Below, piece by piece: positions 6,990 to 14,557 of a DNA stretch of 64,000 nucleotides. Where the stretch lies: NCBI GenBank assembly GCA_016234745.1, contig JACRAR010000030.1, positions 62,001 through 126,000 of the forward strand, in the 5' to 3' direction. Source of the DNA: Betaproteobacteria bacterium (lineage in GTDB: Bacteria; Pseudomonadota; Gammaproteobacteria; Burkholderiales; Rhodocyclaceae). A program made the translations under genes and the position numbers. The stretch's first letter is position 1, and each line of letters opens with the position of its first letter. The notes under the pieces were generated by a model that was given only the letters and a program-made list of their open reading frames with translations, was not told the DNA's origin and did not search any database.

Positions 6990-9116
6990 ATGCTGCGGCG
7001 TTTCCTGCCTTTCCTGCGCTGGCTGCCGTATTCCGGCACGACCCTGCGCGCCGATTTCATTGCCGGCCTGACCGTCGCGCTGGTAATCGTGCCGCAGTCC
7101 ATGGCCTACGCCCAACTGGCGGGCATGCCGGCTTACTTTGGCCTGTATGCGGCCTTCCTTCCGGTGATGATCGGGGCACTGTGGGGATCATCGAACCAGC
7201 TCGCCACCGGACCGGTCGCAGTGGCATCGTTGCTCACGGCGTCGAGCCTGACGCCCTTGGCTGCCCCAGGGTCGGAGCAGTTTGTCATGCTCGCCATTGC
7301 GCTGACCCTGATGGTTGGCGCGCTTCAACTCATCCTGGGGGCATTCCGGCTCGGTGTCGTGGTGAATTTTCTTTCACATCCGGTGATTGTCGGCTTCACC
7401 AATGCGGCGGCAATCATCATTGCCCTGTCGCAGCTCAACAAACTGATCGGGGTGCCGATCGGTCGTTCCGAGCACTTTGTCCTGGATATCTGGGGTGTCG
7501 CGCAGCAGGTCAGCGAGACCCACTGGCCGACGCTGGCCATGGGCAGCACAGCAATCGCCATCATCGTGCTGATCCGCAAAGCAGCCCCGCGGCTGCCGGG
7601 CGTGCTGATCGCCGTGGTGCTGACCACGATTGTTTCCTGGCAGATCGGCTTTGAGCGAACAGCCACCGCCAGGGTCGAAGAAATCATGGAGCCGGAAGCA
7701 CGCGCCCTGCTGACGGAATTTGTTCGCATTGAGGATCGCATCGCCGAAATCAATCTGCAGCTGGCCATAAAAGCCGCCGAGCTCAAACAGTTGCGCAAGG
7801 AGCGTGGCGAACTCTCCCACGCCGCAGTCACGCTGAATTACGAAATCGAGTTGCTGCGCGTCCAGCTCAAGGATCGCGAGAATGAGAACCGCCGGCGCAA
7901 TCGCGCCATCCGCAGCTTCGTCTTCGAGCGAATCGTCGCCCCGGATGGTCAAGGCAGCAGACTGTATCCGGAAGGCAAGTTGCCAGCGGACACGCCAAGC
8001 ACGGGGCAGCATTGGCACATCGTGCGTGCCAGCAAGGGAACGCTGCGCCTGAGCGGCGGTGGCGAAGTCGTCGGCAAGGTGCCGGAAGGGCTGCCCGCAC
8101 TTTCCCTGCCGCAGTTCTCCCTGGAGATGCTGACCAGTCTACTGTCGTCTGCCCTGGTCATTTCCCTGGTAGGCTTTATGGAGGCGATCTCGATAGCCAA
8201 GGCGATGTCCGCCAAGACCAAGCAGAGAATCGATCCGAATCAGGAGCTGATCGGCCAGGGGCTCGCCAACCTGGTCGGCGCCTTCAGCCAGTCCTATCCG
8301 GTATCCGGCTCCTTTTCGCGCTCTGCGGTGAACCTCAACGCAGGCGCCCTGACCGGCATGTCGTCGGTGTTCACCGGGGTGTTCGTGTTGCTGACACTGC
8401 TGTTCCTGACTCCCCTGCTCTACCATTTGCCGCAGGCCGTGCTGGCGGCCGTGATCATCATGGCGGTAATCGGCCTGATCAATTTCAGTGCCATCAAACA
8501 TGCTTGGCAGGCGAGCCGGCATGACGGCATCGCCGCCGCCGTCACTTTTGTCGTCACCCTGGCGGTTGCGCCGCATCTCGATACCGGCATTCTGATCGGT
8601 ACGGGTTTGGCAATCGTGCTGTACCTGCTGCGCACCATGACGCCGCGCGTGGCCATCCTCGGACGGCATCCCGATGGCACGCTGCGCGATGCCAGGGTGC
8701 ACAACCTTCCCGCGTCCGACATTGTCACTGCGGTGCGCTTCGACGGCAGACTCTACTTCGCCAACGTGTCCTTCTTCGAGGATGCGATCCTAGAAGCCGT
8801 CGCCGCCAATCCCCGGGCGCACCACCTGCTGGTGGTCGGCAACGGCATCAATGAGCTGGATGCCTCAGGAGAAGAGGTCATGCGTCATGTCGTCGAACGC
8901 CTGCGCGACAACGGCATCAGCGTGGTGTTTTCCGGACTGAAGAAGCAGGTGGTGGATGTCATGCGGGCCACCGGCCTGCTCGAGCACATCGGTGCCGAGA
9001 ATCTATACAGTACTGATGACGCAGCTCTCGCAGCGATCCATCACACCGCCGCAGCGAGCGGACAGGATGCGATCGCCAGCCCGCTGCGACCGCTGCCGAT
9101 CAAGCGGTTCGACTGA
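6990..9116 (+). CDS. SulP-family anion permease with STAS domain and a coiled-coil insertion
   Basis: 708 residues. The N-terminal membrane domain has SulP signatures (GLTVALVIVPQSMAYAQLAG, LATGPVAVAS, NLVGAFSQSYPVSGSFSRSA) and a C-terminal STAS domain spans about 590-690 (FDGRLYFANVSFFEDAI). Residues about 222-355 form an extra hydrophilic block rich in E, K, R and L heptads (IAEINLQLAIKAAELKQLRK), absent from the second SulP at 9320-11110 and from typical family members of 500-600 residues. Among sulfur-oxidation genes a sulfate or related anion is the likely substrate, although SulP proteins also carry bicarbonate. Confidence 0.88.
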   Translation: MLRRFLPFLRWLPYSGTTLRADFIAGLTVALVIVPQSMAYAQLAGMPAYFGLYAAFLPVMIGALWGSSNQLATGPVAVASLLTASSLTPLAAPGSEQFVMLAIALTLMVGALQLILGAFRLGVVVNFLSHPVIVGFTNAAAIIIALSQLNKLIGVPIGRSEHFVLDIWGVAQQVSETHWPTLAMGSTAIAIIVLIRKAAPRLPGVLIAVVLTTIVSWQIGFERTATARVEEIMEPEARALLTEFVRIEDRIAEINLQLAIKAAELKQLRKERGELSHAAVTLNYEIELLRVQLKDRENENRRRNRAIRSFVFERIVAPDGQGSRLYPEGKLPADTPSTGQHWHIVRASKGTLRLSGGGEVVGKVPEGLPALSLPQFSLEMLTSLLSSALVISLVGFMEAISIAKAMSAKTKQRIDPNQELIGQGLANLVGAFSQSYPVSGSFSRSAVNLNAGALTGMSSVFTGVFVLLTLLFLTPLLYHLPQAVLAAVIIMAVIGLINFSAIKHAWQASRHDGIAAAVTFVVTLAVAPHLDTGILIGTGLAIVLYLLRTMTPRVAILGRHPDGTLRDARVHNLPASDIVTAVRFDGRLYFANVSFFEDAILEAVAANPRAHHLLVVGNGINELDASGEEVMRHVVERLRDNGISVVFSGLKKQVVDVMRATGLLEHIGAENLYSTDDAALAAIHHTAAASGQDAIASPLRPLPIKRFD

Positions 9117-9320
9117 GTCGATGAATCTGGCCTTCCTTCCGCGCGGCTGAGCTGAGCTAGTTGGCGTAATCGTCCACAAGAACATCAGGACCTGCGCAGC
9201 GGTGCTGCCGCGTTCCGTGCTTTGCCTGATCAACTGGAGTTCCTGGGGTTTGATCGCCATGCTGGAGCCGGCGCACAACACCAGCATCAGAGAAACCGTG
9301 ATTGAAACGATTCTCCTCAT
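9003..9320 (-). CDS. Small secreted protein, probably truncated
   Basis: The ATG shares its first base with the stop codon of the SulP gene upstream (TGATG), so translation would be coupled. It begins with a clear Sec signal (MRRIVSITVSLMLVLCAGSS, cleavage near SMA), then IKPQELQLIRQSTERGSTAAQVL, which resembles the start of a Sel1-like repeat. A one-base shift near 9185 would end it after LVDDYAN at about 9159; without the shift it runs 105 codons into DNA antisense to the other SulP gene. I read it as the N-terminal remnant of a repeat protein. Confidence 0.35.
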   Translation of the reverse strand: MRRIVSITVSLMLVLCAGSSMAIKPQELQLIRQSTERGSTAAQVLMFLWTITPTSSAQPRGRKARFIDSVEPLDRQRSQRAGDRILSARCGGVMDRCESCVISTV

Positions 9321-11110
9321 CAGGTCGCGCCTTTGTTCTCCGCGCCGGGCATGGCGCTGCATTCGCTGAAAACCCGCGCCTTGCAGGTGGCGCAGATCGC
9401 CGGGTCGAGGGTTGGCACCAGGGCGGAAGTTGCCATCGAGGTACTGGGGAAATTGACCATGGCGCCGAGCCGTTCCGAGAACGCGGCCTTGCCCAGCATC
9501 TTCAACGGCGTCTCGCGCAGACCGAAGAAGTACATGCCGCCGCCCGCTTTGCGGCGCCGCTCGGCCTCGTGGGCGAGCAAATCGGCACCTGCAACGTCGA
9601 TGAAGTTGATGCCTTTCCCGTCCAGCAGAAGGTGCTTCTGGCCGGGATGCCTTTCGGCGATTTCGTGGAAATACTCGTCGATGTGGTTGACCGCGCCGAA
9701 GTAGAACGAGCCGTCGATCCTGATGGCTTTCACCTGGGGACATTCCGCCTGTCCCGGCAGGCGTTCGGTCATCCTCAGGAAATAATCATTGAGGTCGGGC
9801 AGCAGCGAGTGAATCTTCGGCCGTGAAGTACGGTTCAGGTAAAACAGCAATGACAGAACGATGCCGACCAGGATGGCGAATTCCAGATGCATCACCAGGG
9901 TGGCGACGAAGGTCACGCCGAGTACCGCGGCCTCGGCGCGGCTGGCACGGGCAATCGCCGCGATATGATGAAAATCGATCAGGCCCCAAGCGACCAGAAA
10001 CAGAATTCCGGCCATCGCTGCAGTCGGCAGGTAGGCCACGAGCGGCGCCACCGCCAGCACGATTAAGATCAATGCAGGGGCCGAGAAGACCGCCGCCAGT
10101 GGCGTGACGGCACCGGCCTCGTAATTCACACCGGAGCGGTTGAAAGAGCCGGAGGACGGGTAAGCGGAGAAGAAACTGCCGATGATGTTGGACAGGCCCT
10201 GGCCGATGAATTCCTGATTGCCGTCGATGCGCTGGCCGGACTTGGTGGCGATCGAGCGGGCGATCGAGACGGCTTCGGTCAATCCCAGCACGGTGACAGC
10301 CACGGCGGTGCCAACCAAGTGGCGCAGCGTATCCAGCTTGAATTCGGGGATGGACAGGGAAGGCAGCGCCGCTGGCAGAGCGCCGATGGTCCTGATGCCG
10401 GTGTTTTCCTGTCCCAGCCACCGGTTGAGGACATAGGCACAGATGCTGCCGGCCAGCAGGGCCACGATCATGTAAGGAAACCGCGGCCACCAGTGCCTGA
10501 CGATCATGCCCGAGGCCAGCGTGACCAAACCCACCACTACGACCCACGGCTGAACCTGGCCGGCGAGCAGGATGAACTGATGCAGCGTCTCGATGAAAGA
10601 AACCCCTCGCGGAATCGGCAAGCCAAAGAAATTTCTGATCTGGCTGGCAATGATCAGCACCGCGGCACCGGCGGTAAAGCCGATCACCACCGTATGCGAA
10701 ATGAAGTTGACCAGCGTGCCGAGATTCACCATGCCCATGACCAGTTGCATCACGCCGACCATGAAGGCCAGGGTCAGCACCAGGCTGATGTAGTGTTCGC
10801 TGCCCGGTTCCGCGAGGTGGCTCATGGTGGCGAACACCACCAGCGATATCGCATTGGTCGGGCCGGAAACCAGATGCCAGGAGGAACCCCAGAATGCGGC
10901 GACCACTGCCGGCACCATCGCCGCATACAGGCCATATGCAGGCGGCATGCCGGCCAGGGTGGCAAAGGCCACGCCCTGCGGCAGGACAATCAGAGCACCG
11001 ACCAGGCCGGCAACCAGGTCAGAGCGCAGCGAGCGCGCATTGACCGACGGCCACCAACGCAAGAACGGCGCAAACCGAAGCCACACGGTATTGGAGAAAG
11101 ATTTGCTCAT
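9320..11110 (-). CDS. SulP-family anion permease with STAS domain
   Basis: 596 residues from the ATG at 11110 (an in-frame TTG lies 9 bases upstream). Typical SulP membrane core: DLVAGLVGALIVLPQGVAFA, SGPTNAISLVVF, QGLSNIIGSFFSAYPSSGSF, then a STAS domain about residues 440-550 (IDGSFYFGAVNHIDEYF). A short cysteine-containing tail follows (AICATCKARVFSECSAMPG). It is convergent with the other SulP gene and lacks its coiled-coil insertion. The likely role is sulfate or another inorganic anion transport. Confidence 0.88.
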   Translation of the reverse strand: MSKSFSNTVWLRFAPFLRWWPSVNARSLRSDLVAGLVGALIVLPQGVAFATLAGMPPAYGLYAAMVPAVVAAFWGSSWHLVSGPTNAISLVVFATMSHLAEPGSEHYISLVLTLAFMVGVMQLVMGMVNLGTLVNFISHTVVIGFTAGAAVLIIASQIRNFFGLPIPRGVSFIETLHQFILLAGQVQPWVVVVGLVTLASGMIVRHWWPRFPYMIVALLAGSICAYVLNRWLGQENTGIRTIGALPAALPSLSIPEFKLDTLRHLVGTAVAVTVLGLTEAVSIARSIATKSGQRIDGNQEFIGQGLSNIIGSFFSAYPSSGSFNRSGVNYEAGAVTPLAAVFSAPALILIVLAVAPLVAYLPTAAMAGILFLVAWGLIDFHHIAAIARASRAEAAVLGVTFVATLVMHLEFAILVGIVLSLLFYLNRTSRPKIHSLLPDLNDYFLRMTERLPGQAECPQVKAIRIDGSFYFGAVNHIDEYFHEIAERHPGQKHLLLDGKGINFIDVAGADLLAHEAERRRKAGGGMYFFGLRETPLKMLGKAAFSERLGAMVNFPSTSMATSALVPTLDPAICATCKARVFSECSAMPGAENKGAT

Positions 11111-11182
11111 CGAAATCAATATTGGAAGGGCGCAGCCAGCATATTAGCAAATGTTAATTCGGGGCGGCCTTGGCCCGGCATG

Positions 11183-12238
11183 TCAAAGCGCCAGGTTGTC
11201 GAGGTCTTCGGTCAGCGCCGCCAGCATGGCTTCAGCCTTGCTGCCATGGACGCGATAGAGGCTGAGCAGGCGCGCCGCCTGCTGCTGCCAATGGCCCTGC
11301 CCCGCTCGCAGCGCAGCCCGCAGCATGGCCGCGTCGCCGCTGCTGGTCCACACCTCATAGGCGTTGGCCAGGCGAGGGAAAATCTTCTGTCGCATGCCGT
11401 CGAAATTGGCAAACCAGAAATGCAGCGAGGCCTGAGCATTCCGCTCCAGTAACTCAGGCAAGGTCATCAGACAGTCGGCCAGGTTATCTCGCACCGCCCG
11501 TGCCAACACTTCGGCGCGCCGATCGGTCAATTCATCCAGCATGTTTTCCCAAACGGGTCCGAGGGACAGCCCGGCGGCATGCTCGCCGAGTTCATGCAGG
11601 ACCAGGGTCTCGGTTTCCGCAATGGCCATGCGCTCGATTGCCTGCGCCGGATCGTCGGCATAGCGATAGCTGGCCAGGGTGGCCTCAATTGCGCCATGGC
11701 GTTGGCGCAGGCTCCATTCCTCGGTTCTTTCCCACAGCCAACGCTGCAGCGCGTCCTGCCGCAGGTAGACGGTGCTTCTCTGCAGGGCCGCCGGCACAGC
11801 GTTGAGGTCGCGCGCATACTCACGGCCGGAAACAAGGACATCGACCGCGCCACGTCTTTCGCGGCGCAGCAGTTGACCGAGAAAAAAGTGCGGCTTGTGA
11901 AAGCGGCCAAGGCCGGCGCCATACACCATGCCTTGCGCACACAGCAACCGGTTGATCGCGTCGACATCAAAGGGATCGAGCCGTTGCGTCCCGATCGGCA
12001 GCGCTTCATAGTCGGCACCGCTGTCATCGAGATCGTCCCACAGGGACTCGCGCAGCGCCAGCCAGCGTCCCAATTCGGAGCGGGGTGGCGACTCGGCAAA
12101 CGGCAGGGCATGCTCCCAACGGTAGTATTCGCGCATTGCCAGAAGGTAATTGCACATCGTCATGTTGCGCGCATGACGGGCGTCTGTGATGTGACAATTG
12201 CGCTGCACCGCTGCGAGCAGCGGTGCTTGCGGCTTCAT
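11183..12238 (-). CDS. Conserved hypothetical protein (Sfum_1244-like)
   Basis: 351 residues from MKPQAPLLAAVQRNCHITDA; a GTG 18 bases upstream is an alternative start. The N-terminal signature AVQRNCHITDARHA...YLLAMREYYRWE is one I associate with a conserved family known as Sfum_1244 (from memory, not checked). It is Trp-, Arg- and Leu-rich, has no signal peptide, membrane segment or known catalytic motif, and an HELGEH sequence near residue 214 resembles a metal site, although this is not confirmed. It lies 26 bases after the S24-like gene, as last gene of a four-gene operon divergent from soeABC. Function unknown. Confidence 0.6.
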   Translation of the reverse strand: MKPQAPLLAAVQRNCHITDARHARNMTMCNYLLAMREYYRWEHALPFAESPPRSELGRWLALRESLWDDLDDSGADYEALPIGTQRLDPFDVDAINRLLCAQGMVYGAGLGRFHKPHFFLGQLLRRERRGAVDVLVSGREYARDLNAVPAALQRSTVYLRQDALQRWLWERTEEWSLRQRHGAIEATLASYRYADDPAQAIERMAIAETETLVLHELGEHAAGLSLGPVWENMLDELTDRRAEVLARAVRDNLADCLMTLPELLERNAQASLHFWFANFDGMRQKIFPRLANAYEVWTSSGDAAMLRAALRAGQGHWQQQAARLLSLYRVHGSKAEAMLAALTEDLDNLAL

Positions 12239-12264
12239 GACAGGTGCGATTGACACGGCAGTTA

Positions 12265-12678
12265 TTAGACGTAGCGCTTCATGGCGCGACGGCGACCGGG
12301 TTTGCTCTTCTGGATGATGACGCCGCGCACCGGCTCAAGATCCGCAATCTCCTGCTCGGCGTAACTTGGATTGAGAGGACGCAACAACCAACGTGCTGCG
12401 CTCCTGACCAGTTGGCGAAAAATCCATTCGTCATTGTGGAAGGCCAGAACGAAGCTGCCGTCGCCGGCCACTCCACCGGGTTCGATGACGACCACATCGC
12501 CCTCCTCGAACTCGGGCAGCATGCTGTCGCCAAGAACCATCAGGGCAAACGGCTCGGCACCGGTGCAACTCCCGGCAAGTTCCGACACAACGGGAATCGA
12601 GACAATGGCCGATGGCCGTGTGGCATCCATGGGAACGAATAAATCTGGCGGGCAGACGATCAAACCACCATGGCGCAA
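12265..12678 (-). CDS. S24/LexA-like protein without a DNA-binding domain
   Basis: Up to 137 residues. The core FALMVLGDSMLPEFEEGDVV is the serine box of S24 peptidases (S in GDSM), and the region QLVRSAARWLLRPLNPSY corresponds to the strand and loop before the catalytic lysine, although no lysine stands at the usual place. No helix-turn-helix precedes it. The longest frame starts at TTG 12678, overlapping the upstream gene by 19 bases; the first ATG is at 12630 (MDATRPSAIVS) and is a good alternative. It may act as a stand-alone self-processing or sensing domain for the HTH-ferredoxin reductase protein encoded just upstream. Confidence 0.7.
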   Translation of the reverse strand: MRHGGLIVCPPDLFVPMDATRPSAIVSIPVVSELAGSCTGAEPFALMVLGDSMLPEFEEGDVVVIEPGGVAGDGSFVLAFHNDEWIFRQLVRSAARWLLRPLNPSYAEQEIADLEPVRGVIIQKSKPGRRRAMKRYV

Positions 12679-14180
12679 AGCCGCGACAACGGCACCCCGA
12701 GCACCGAGAATTCCCTTTTGACCGCATCAACGAAGTCTCCGGGCCCGGCAAGGTACACGTCACAGGCGGCCAGATCACCGCCGCTACCCGCAGTCGAATG
12801 ATCGGTACAGACGGCCTGGACCATTTGCCGGCCGCAACTTGCAATATCGTCGGCAAAAAGCGGCACATAGCGAAACTCGTCGAGCGCTTCGGCCCAGGCG
12901 CGACACTGGTTGGCGAGATAATGCCCGTCCGGCCGCGTCGCCATCCAGTACAGGGTGATCGAATCGGTGGCTTCAATCGCCGTTGCATGCTCGATCAGGC
13001 TTTTCACCGGTGCAAAGCCGTCGTCGCATGCAAGGAACAGCAGCGGCTGGCTGGCTGCATGGCTTGCGGTCTGGCGCAGCACGAAATCCCCCCAGGGGCC
13101 CCAGAGCGAAATTGCCTCGCCGCTTCTGACTGCGCCCGAGAACAAGCGTTGCGCGAAACTGTCGCCCGCGTCCCGATGGATGTGAAACAGCAGGTTGCGA
13201 TCATCGCAGGGGCAACTCGCTACCGGATAAGTGGCGCTGAAATCACCCTGGCTCCCAGCCAATCCTAGGGTGAGGCTCTGTCCGGCAAGAAAGCGCAAGC
13301 GATTGCTGCGCGGGGTCTGCAGGTGCAGCAACAAGGTGTCGCTGGCCTGTCCGGAAACCGGTGCGATGCTCTTGACCTGCGCCACGATGCGTTGCTCGGG
13401 GATGTCGGCGGGACCACTCGCCTCAAGCGTCTCCAGCACCACGTCGCTGACCGCGGTGTGAGAGCATAGCAAGGTGTAGCCCTGCTGCTTTTCGGATTCT
13501 GACAAAACGTAATCGCATGGTTGCACCTGGCGCACTTCGCCCGACACCACGCGCGCCTTGCACAGGCCGCAGTTGCCGTTACCGCAGCCGTAATTGAGCA
13601 TCAGCCCGGCGCGCACACCCGCCTTGAGCAGGGAGTCGTGCCCCTCGACGAAGAATTCATGGCCACTGGGGCGCACGATGACATGAGCGGACATGATCTT
13701 GAGCACATCATCCAAAATTGCAAGGTTATCATTCGCATCGCTTCTTCCGAGGACTTCCGCCAGTCCGTCTTCCAAAAATTGATCAAGCTGCTTGAGCAGC
13801 AGCGCCTGCGTTTGATCGGATGCCGACAAATCGTGCAAATGGTTTTGCAGATTGATCACCAGATCGTGATAGTGCTTCAGGTGGCGCCGCAAATCCGCAA
13901 GTTCCTGCCCTTGCGCGAACAGGCGCTGCGCCAGCACTTCGGAACTCGGCAGCATGCGCTCATGGACGCGCCTGCCGAAGGCTTCCTCCTTGATCCTGAC
14001 AACGCGCTCAAAATCGCCGCTCTCGACTGGATCGACATCAGGATAAAGGCGTGCCAGGTCGTCCGTGGATATCATGCCGTCCTGCGACGGCAATTCCCCT
14101 TCGCGTATCCGCTTTTGCAGTATCCCGCGCGTTATTCCGACTAGCCTGGCCGCACGCGAAAGAGTCAGATATTGGCTCAA
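12660..14180 (-). CDS. HTH - [2Fe-2S] ferredoxin - FAD/NAD(P)H oxidoreductase fusion protein
   Basis: 506 residues. Residues 1-50 look like a MerR/excisionase-type helix-turn-helix (LTLSRAARLVGITRGILQKR). Residues 60-140 are helical and His-rich (LRRHLKHYHDLVINLQNHLH). A plant-type [2Fe-2S] domain follows with Cys199, Cys204, Cys207 and Cys239 (YGCGNGNCGLCKARV...LLCS). The C-terminal 240 residues resemble ferredoxin-NADP reductase/CDP-6-deoxy-glucoseen reductase modules, including LFLACDDGFAPVKSLIEHA. A DNA-binding head on a redox enzyme suggests a redox-responsive regulator. It is divergent from soeABC and heads an operon with the S24-like and Sfum_1244-like genes. Confidence 0.75.
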   Translation of the reverse strand: MSQYLTLSRAARLVGITRGILQKRIREGELPSQDGMISTDDLARLYPDVDPVESGDFERVVRIKEEAFGRRVHERMLPSSEVLAQRLFAQGQELADLRRHLKHYHDLVINLQNHLHDLSASDQTQALLLKQLDQFLEDGLAEVLGRSDANDNLAILDDVLKIMSAHVIVRPSGHEFFVEGHDSLLKAGVRAGLMLNYGCGNGNCGLCKARVVSGEVRQVQPCDYVLSESEKQQGYTLLCSHTAVSDVVLETLEASGPADIPEQRIVAQVKSIAPVSGQASDTLLLHLQTPRSNRLRFLAGQSLTLGLAGSQGDFSATYPVASCPCDDRNLLFHIHRDAGDSFAQRLFSGAVRSGEAISLWGPWGDFVLRQTASHAASQPLLFLACDDGFAPVKSLIEHATAIEATDSITLYWMATRPDGHYLANQCRAWAEALDEFRYVPLFADDIASCGRQMVQAVCTDHSTAGSGGDLAACDVYLAGPGDFVDAVKREFSVLGVPLSRLCAMVV

Positions 14181-14189
14181 GATTTTTCC

Positions 14190-14336
14190 CTAAGGCTCGC
14201 TGCTCCCAGCGGCAGCCACCAAGGCCTTGCGGATGGCTTCGGGCGATTCCATGATTTTCGTGAAGCTGTACTGTCCTACCATTTTCAAATCCGGGAACTC
14301 AATGGCAATGCGCGAGGGTAATGCGGAAACGTGCAT
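14190..14336 (-). CDS. Small 48-residue protein of unknown function
   Basis: An ORF of 49 codons reading MHVSALPSRIAIEFPDLKMV and ending AIRKALVAAAGSSEP. It stops 9 bases before the ATG of the HTH-ferredoxin fusion gene, and AGG lies just before its own ATG. Even composition and tight spacing make it a plausible first gene of this operon. I do not recognise the family; it could also be a leader peptide. Confidence 0.45.
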   Translation of the reverse strand: MHVSALPSRIAIEFPDLKMVGQYSFTKIMESPEAIRKALVAAAGSSEP

Positions 14337-14383
14337 ATCCTACCCAGGTTTGCGGTCTGCGGTAGCTTAAAATCCGATTCAAC

Positions 14384-14402
14384 GGATAAGCGGGGTTTAT
14401 CC
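14384..14402. promoter_or_regulatory. Inverted repeat in the divergent promoter region upstream of soeA
   Basis: GGATAA, 7-base spacer, TTATCC. It lies in the 221-base AT-richer gap (14337-14557) between the HTH-ferredoxin operon and soeABC, where promoters for both directions must be. It is a candidate operator, possibly for the HTH fusion protein encoded next door; that link is inference. Confidence 0.35.
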
Positions 14403-14557
14403 ATTAATCGAGTTGTTCGTGGCTGGATCTTCGTGGTCAGGGATGCGCCCAATCAGGATGCTTATAGGTCAATAAAAAGGTTCGCCTTGTGAGGCCAACC
14501 TTATTATTGTCAAATATTGAAGTAGAAACGTAGCAATCGGCCCTTCCCGTAAAGCTT

